Below, piece by piece: positions 58,771 to 64,000 of a stretch of DNA of 64,000 nucleotides. Made by a program: the position numbers and the translations under genes. Location of the stretch: NCBI GenBank assembly GCA_027475525.1, contig JAMWFC010000089.1:372001-436000 (forward strand). Reading direction: 5' to 3'. This DNA comes from Macrolepiota albuminosa (Eukaryota > Basidiomycota > Agaricomycetes > Agaricales > Agaricaceae). The notes under the pieces are model-generated. The model was not told where the DNA came from and made no database searches. It saw only the letters and a list, made by a program, of their open reading frames with translations. Position 1 is the first letter of the stretch. Each line of letters opens with the position of its first letter.

Positions 58771-59859
58771 TCACCACTCCTCAAATGACTGAATGATAGC
58801 TAGCATCTCCTTGTCATGGATCTCATAATTTTGCTCCATGGTATTGAGACTCTTGGAGTAGAAAGCCACAGGATGCCACTTACCATCCTCCTTTAACTGT
58901 TGAGAGAGGACAGCTCCAGTAGCAAAATCTGAGCTATCAGCTTCAACACAGAAGGGAGAGTCGTCATCTGGGAACAGGAGGACAGGCTTTGAAGTGACAG
59001 CATGTTTGAGGGCATCAAAGGCTGTTTGCTGCACTACATCCCAGTGCCAAGGAGTGTTCTTAGTGGTGAGATCAAAGAGGGGCCAGGCATGGTGTGAGAA
59101 ATCCTGAATAAACCTCCAGTAGAAGTTGGTGAAGTTCAGGAAGGCCTGAACCTCCTTCTTGTTCTTAGGCTCTGGCCATTCCACCACACTAGCCACCTTG
59201 ACTGGGTCTATCTCAGCCATTCCATGAGAGATGATCAGTCCAAGATATTTGACCTTAGTCTGCTCAAACTTGCACTTCTCTGGCTTAAGATAGAGCTGGT
59301 GTTGGCAAAGACATTCTAGTACAATGCATGTAATCCAATGATGCTCCTCTAGAGTCTTGGTATAGATGAGAATATCATCAAGATATACATACACAACACC
59401 TTCCACTATGAGGTCTTGGAAAATGTTGTTCATCATGGTCTGAAAGGTGGCAGGGCTATTAGTGAGGCCAAAGAACATTACCAGAGGTTCAAAGAGTCCA
59501 CAATTTGTTTGGAATGCTGCCTTCCACTCATCATCTTCTTTGATGTGCACATTGTTGTAGCCCCAGTGGACATCCAACTTGATGAAATAGTACACACCTT
59601 GGAGGTTGTTGACAAGCTCTGAAATAAGTAGTAAGGGGTAGCAATTCTTTACAGTCATTACATTCAAGACTCGGTAGTCCTGAACCAGATATAGAGATCC
59701 ATCCTTCTTCTTAATGAAGAAGACTAGAGAGGCCATTGGAGACTTTGAGAGGCAGACGCAACCAGAGTCTAAATTCTCTTGCAAAAAGATACCAAGCTCA
59801 TCCTGTTCTCTAGAAGAGGGAAGATAGACCTTGCAGCTAGAGGGCTTAGCATTGGGCAT
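58771..59859 (-). pseudogene. Gypsy 2 reverse transcriptase and RNase H
   Basis: About 360 open codons: FFIKKKDGSLYLVQDYRVLN, GVYYFIKLDVHWGYNNVHI, NSPATFQTMMNNIF, VYVYLDDILIYTKT (intact YLDD), then connection and RNase H start ADSSDFATGAVLSQQ to AFYSKSLNTMEQNYEI. Substitutions such as LDVHWGYN for LDLRWGYN fit CpG decay at arginine codons. Stops at both ends. Confidence 0.9.
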
Positions 59860-60270
59860 GAGCTCAATAGCATGGTCCCACTGCTTATGCTTTGGCAGAG
59901 AGTCAAATGATGCCTTGGAGAAAACATCGTCAAAGTCTTGCAGGTGATGAGGAACTGCATCTTGAAATAAATTAGGAGCAGAGTTAGCAGCAAATGCCTG
60001 AGCTAGCCACTGGGAAGTAGTTTGGCTAGCTCTAATCTCTGCTACAGTTGGTGGAGGTCATAACATAGTTGCATAAATTCTATCACCTGTCTCAATAACC
60101 TTGTCTGGAGACTCAGGGTCAGGAGCACACCCAAATTCACCCTTGCATCCATCTTTCATCTGGGCTTCACTCACTACACCTTGAATGTCCTCATAGAGGG
60201 CCTCTCTATAAGGGAACACCAAAGGAGGAAAATCCAGTAGGTCAAGGTCTGCAAAGGGGAGGTGTACAAC

Positions 60271-60665
60271 TCAGCAAGCCTGGATAGCAGCACGTGCATG
60301 GACCAACTCTCTACACTCCTCTTTAACTTCCTTGGCATATGTGGAACACTGTTGAGGGCAGCGGCTCATACTCACCTTACCCTTGGCCCAGTCAATCTCA
60401 GGATTGTGATCACGCAGCCAGGAGAACCCAAGTATCATGTCCTGCTTTTCTAAGCTGGTGACTGCAAAGACAGCACACTCAGAATGAGTCTGATAGCAAA
60501 GGACTAAATCTACCACTGAGCAGATGGATCCAGCTTCATTGAGTATGCCATCAATGTTATAGACTGGAATAGGATGAGAGAGGGGTTGGGTAGTGAGCTG
60601 GTGTCATTCCACATAATTAGTATCCAGGAAGAGTCCAGTAGTACCACTGTCTAAGAGAGCTACAA
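60271..60665 (-). pseudogene. Gypsy 2 aspartic protease
   Basis: Around 60610-60660 the minus strand reads ALLDSGTTGLFLDTNYV with the DSG active site; 60271-60516 reads DMILGFSWLRDHNPEIDW, the usual downstream element. A frame break separates them. Confidence 0.8.
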
Positions 60666-61153
60666 TGCTTCAAGTCTGCTGAGTGTCAGTTGTCTCAATC
60701 TCTACATTCAGACACAGAGAATTGGGAGAAGGAGTGGAGGCAACAACATAGCAACAAGGAAGGTGTTGTTCCCAAGCTGGGACACATGGTTGTTGGACAG
60801 GAGGAGGAGGAGAGGAGGTCTTAACTGAGGCTTGGACCAAGGGGGTATTTTGTATGTCAGAGAGGGTGCTTACAGTTTCAGTCAGAGAATTGTGAATAGA
60901 GAGCAATATATTAGAAGATTCTACTAATAGACATGTGAACCAATTAGCACCAGGCAGCGGAGGCATACAACTCATCTGTTGCTCTATTGAAAACCCTCCT
61001 CTGCAGAACCAAAGGACCCATCCAATAGTTCTGCTACAGCTTCCACAGGACCCAAGGACTCCTCCAAAGGTTCTGTTTCAGTCTGTACATCTGGGAAAGG
61101 GTTTTCTCAGACGTCTCAGGCAGCAAGGAGCTGGAGAAGGAGCTTTTCCTGCT

Positions 61154-62114
61154 CTAAAGCTGAGAAATAGCACACCTCCAACCCTTGTGGGCAATATCAA
61201 GCAAAGTGACCAGGCTTTCCACAGCAATGGCAGAGAAGAGGAAAAGAGGAACGTTGACAAGAGACATCAACATCCATAGGTACTTCAAGAGGAAGGGAAC
61301 ATGCCACTGGTATCTGAGCTGGGGGTGGAGCACAAAATGGAAGGGAAGGCTAGATAGGATGACAAGCAGAGAAAGATGCCTGTGAGGTGGAGCGAGGAGC
61401 AGTTCTATGGTGGAGCTCATGTTGTAACTCCATGAGCTGCCACTGATCATGTGCTACCTAATACTAGGTCTCAATACTCATGTTGTCAGGTTGTCCCTCA
61501 GCTATGCTGTCAATCCAGTCCATGAGAGAGGGAAGGAGGCCATCTTGGAAGGTGAGACAGAGCTAAAGACCATCCAGATAGCAGGCCTATTCAGCAAGAG
61601 CTCTGAAGGAGTCAATATACTCATTTAAAGTCTGCTTCCCTGCCCATATTGATGAGGATCTCAGAGAGTGAGGGCATTGAAGCTTGCCCAGACTTCATGT
61701 AGGAAAGAAGCCAAGCAATCTTGAGAGCATCAGAGGGGAAAGCCTCACCACTGAGCTGAATATAGGTGATGCATGACTGCAGGAAATGCTCACCCATTGC
61801 TCGGTCACTATTGAATGCATCTGGGAGTGCTGGATGAGGAATATTGGCATGAACTGGGGGGAGGCCTAAAAGTGAGGGACTGGAGGTGTGTCAGCCCTAA
61901 CTGGAGGTGCTTGGAGAGGGGTAGGAGCAAGAGAGAGGCACTCTAAGAGGGCCTGAAGAGAATGGGAGATGGTGTCTGTGGCCTGATATAATCCAGCAAG
62001 TTCAGTGGTGTGGAGGATGAAGGAAGCTTGAGTAGTCTGCACCTGAGTTTCCAGAGCAAGCAAGTGACCCCAGGCATCATCCAGGGGAGTGTCTGAGGAG
62101 GCTGGTTGGGTCAT
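61154..62114 (-). pseudogene. Gypsy 2 gag
   Basis: Starts MTQPASSDTPLDDAWGHLLA at 62114. Frames are broken repeatedly. Near 61187-61225 a zinc knuckle CHCCGKPGHFA-YC is readable with TGA in place of arginine (CGA to TGA). Confidence 0.7.
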
Positions 62115-62216
62115 AGAAGCAGCAGAGGGGCAGGGAGTAATCCAGTGGGGGAGTGACCTAAAAGGGCAAGAGAGGGCTCAAGCAGGCTCCCAGATCAAAA
62201 TGTAGACTTGTTCTGC

Positions 62217-62651
62217 TGTAAGGAAAACCTCTAGAGGCTGTGGCTCAGTCACACAGCTGGCAGAGGTAGATCTAAAGAGAACAAGTCTAGGGATTCCCTA
62301 TGCCAGGTTGGACACTTCTGGGGCCTCTGAAGCATGGGAAACAACTGTACAGTACAACAAAACCTTAAAAACTCAAAAATTGCCTACACAAACAATTGCA
62401 CAAATAAGGGGCAAACTCTGACAAACTCTGGCTTATGTAAGCAATCTGGAAGCAGTGCTGAGGAGCCCACACTTGTCTGAATGGTAGCTAAAGAACCAGA
62501 GCACCTCAAGGGCTGAGAATAGTACTAACAGATAGTGTTGAAAGAATAGAAACAGTAAAATAAAATAATGTCAGAAGAAATAAGAGAATGAATGAAAGGA
62601 GAGTGAAGAGATAAGGAGTGAAGGAAGAAAAAAATGAGAAGTCCTCTGACA
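62217..62651 (-). repeat. 5' LTR of Gypsy 2
   Basis: 435 bp, TGTAAGGAAA to CTCTGACA on the plus strand. Partner of 56471-56905. Confidence 0.9.
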
Positions 62652-62787
62652 CAGCTAAAATGCTGGTATCAATGATGGTAGTATTGCAGTGAAGACACAA
62701 TAGGTCACAAAGCTCCGTGTTAGTGAACATAGTTTGTTTAGGTGCCTAAAGATATCAAGATCAGGCGCTAAAGGCTAGCAACCTTAA
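62652..62787. other. Junction between Gypsy 2 and LINE
   Basis: 136 bp of unassigned sequence in which CpG scarcity ends. The LINE frame opens just after TAA at 62785. Confidence 0.4.
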
Positions 62788-64000
62788 AAGAAACACTTAC
62801 GCCCAATAACTGTCCTAAACACAGACTATAAGGTAATGACGAAAGCTTTGTCAATAAAGCTAAGTAGAGTAGCCCCGAGCCTAATACACAGAGATCAAGC
62901 AGGCTTCATGCAGGGCAGAAGAATCGAAGATCAAACGGAACTGGCCAGGATGGCAATAGAATGGTGCGAACTAACGAAAAAGAATGGCATGATTGTATGT
63001 CTGGATCAAGAAAAAGCCTATGATAGGATACTTCACACCTTTCTATGGAGCGCCATGAAGAAGTTTGGCATACCAAAGGAATTTATAAGTACTGTGAAAG
63101 CACTGTACAGTGACGCCTATACGAAGATTATTCTAAATGGTGAAATAAGCGAAGGGTATAAGGTGACAAGAGGAGTGCGCCAAGGGGACCCCCTATCGTG
63201 CCTATTATTCAATATCGCGATTGAATCACTCGCCCAGATGCTCCGATCGTCCAATCTGAAAGGTTTCGAAATGGACGAAAACATGGAGAGATTAATAGCG
63301 ACGCTCTTTGCGGACGACACGACAGTATACCTCAGTGAAGAAGACAGTTTCCAGGACCTTCAAAAACTACTCAAAGAGTGGTGTGTGGCGTCGGGAGCAA
63401 GGTTTAACATACCAAAGACAGTGATTGTGCCAGTGGGTACAGAGGACTATAGAAATCTTATCATCACAACTCGTAAGCCAAGGAACGCTGAACAGACCAT
63501 CCCAGATGAGATTAAGATAGCGAGGGATGGCGAACCAACGCGCCTGCTGGGGGCCTTCATTGGAAACAAGGTAGAGGACATAAGTGTCTGGACGCCAACG
63601 ATAGAGGCGGTATCGAAAGACCTAAAAAGATGGAATAAAGGGCGACTGACAATCGAAGGAAGGCGATTAATTATAAACATGGTAGTAGGAGGACGCACAC
63701 AGTACCGGACCCGAGTGCAGGGCATGCCCAAACAAATAGAAAACCAACTGACAAAGATGATAAATGAGTTTCTGTGGAACAGTGAGACACGGCAACTGAT
63801 AGGAATAAAAATGTTACGGATGCCATTAGAAGAAGGCGGAAGAAAAGTCCTCGATCTTAAAGCGAGGAATGAGGCGATAGAAATAATGAAAGCACAAAGA
63901 TACCTGGCACTAGATGATGAACGCCCAAGATGGGCAATACTGGCAGACAAGATCATAAATACAAAAATAGCAAGATTGCACGGGCATGATGAAGAAGCCC
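62788..64000 (+). CDS. LINE (non-LTR) reverse transcriptase, 5'-truncated, continues off window
   Basis: The plus strand reads openly from 62788 to the end. Blocks in order: LRPITVLNTDYKVMTKAL, HRDQAGFMQGRRI, MIVCLDQEKAYDRI, GIPKEFISTVKALYSDAYT, VTRGVRQGDPLSCLLFNIAI, TLFADDTTVYL (catalytic FADD), RLLGAFIGN, INMVVGGRTQYRTRVQGMPK, FLWNS and MPLEEGGRKVLDLKARNEA. These are the RT palm motifs and thumb of Tad-like or related fungal LINEs. The 5' endonuclease part is missing, as in most 5'-truncated copies. Unlike the neighbouring Gypsy 2 it retains many CpG sites and has no stop, so it is younger. Confidence 0.9.

Larger units (their letters stand above)
56471..62651 (-). mobile_element. Chromodomain Gypsy retrotransposon 2, old and CpG-depleted
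   Basis: About 6.2 kb with 435-bp LTRs at both ends and minus-strand gag, protease, RT, RNase H, integrase and chromodomain in order. Many stops and frameshifts. A run reading AGAGGGGGGGTGA on the minus strand next to the 3' LTR is a good polypurine tract. The LTRs differ at many positions, so insertion is old. No target duplication was found (GCATG left, CAGCT right). CpG is almost absent: I see one in 58801-59400. Confidence 0.93.

Noticed and set aside
62506..63956. Minus ORFs at 62506-62730, 63117-63320 and 63447-63956
   Set aside because: Antisense to the LTR and LINE RT; low-complexity Ser/Phe/Leu-rich.
1..64000. CRISPR arrays, rRNA or tRNA genes, bacterial-type operons
   Set aside because: None seen. 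The only tRNA-like signals are the retrotransposon primer sites. A tRNA scan was not possible.

Overview
The window looks like nuclear DNA of a basidiomycete, most likely a mushroom-forming Agaricomycete. Reasons: protein genes are split by 45-70 nt introns with CTRAY-like branch sites, a DUF6535 membrane/ankyrin gene of an Agaricomycete-expanded type is present, the first gene resembles the Clp1 sexual-development regulator, and thaumatin-like, velvet and beta-1,3-glucan synthase genes occur beside Gypsy, Copia, Tc1 and LINE-type transposons. The assignment is by protein character, not by database search.

Layout. 1-1095: 3' part of a Clp1-like gene (minus). 1.1-4.4 kb: no confident gene. 4371-12595: a DUF6535-ankyrin gene (minus), cut in a coding exon by a chromodomain Gypsy element (5841-12024, 5-bp target duplication, LTRs differing at one base). 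13202-20830: a short minus-strand ORF cut by a Copia element (13267-20632), itself carrying an ~0.9 kb inserted segment. 20923-22663: protein kinase gene with one in-frame TAG. 24780-31217: beta-1,3-glucan synthase (FKS) in 12 exons. 31747-33034 and 33633-35007: tandem thaumatin-like genes, giving a cell-wall glucan neighbourhood. 37427-38752: velvet-domain regulator. 39639-44598: a Copia element with identical LTRs and one intact 1,443-codon ORF. 46.7-47.7 kb: unidentified coding-like exons. 47965-51223: SAP-domain basic protein. 51756-53103: AIFM2/FSP1-like oxidoreductase. 53.1-62.65 kb: a CpG-depleted transposon graveyard (gag remnant, Tc1 fragment, old Gypsy with LTRs). 62788-64000: 5'-truncated LINE reverse transcriptase running off the window.

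Two cross-cutting observations stand out. First, three perfect tandem duplications, each exactly 77 bp, lie in unrelated contexts (Gypsy pol, Copia gag, FKS exon); deleting one copy restores the frame or exon in every case, which points to an assembly artefact (k = 77 overlap) rather than biology. Second, nearly every lesion seen in the transposons (LTR differences, TGA stops) is a CpG transition and the oldest cluster has almost no CpG left, the mark of cytosine methylation followed by deamination.
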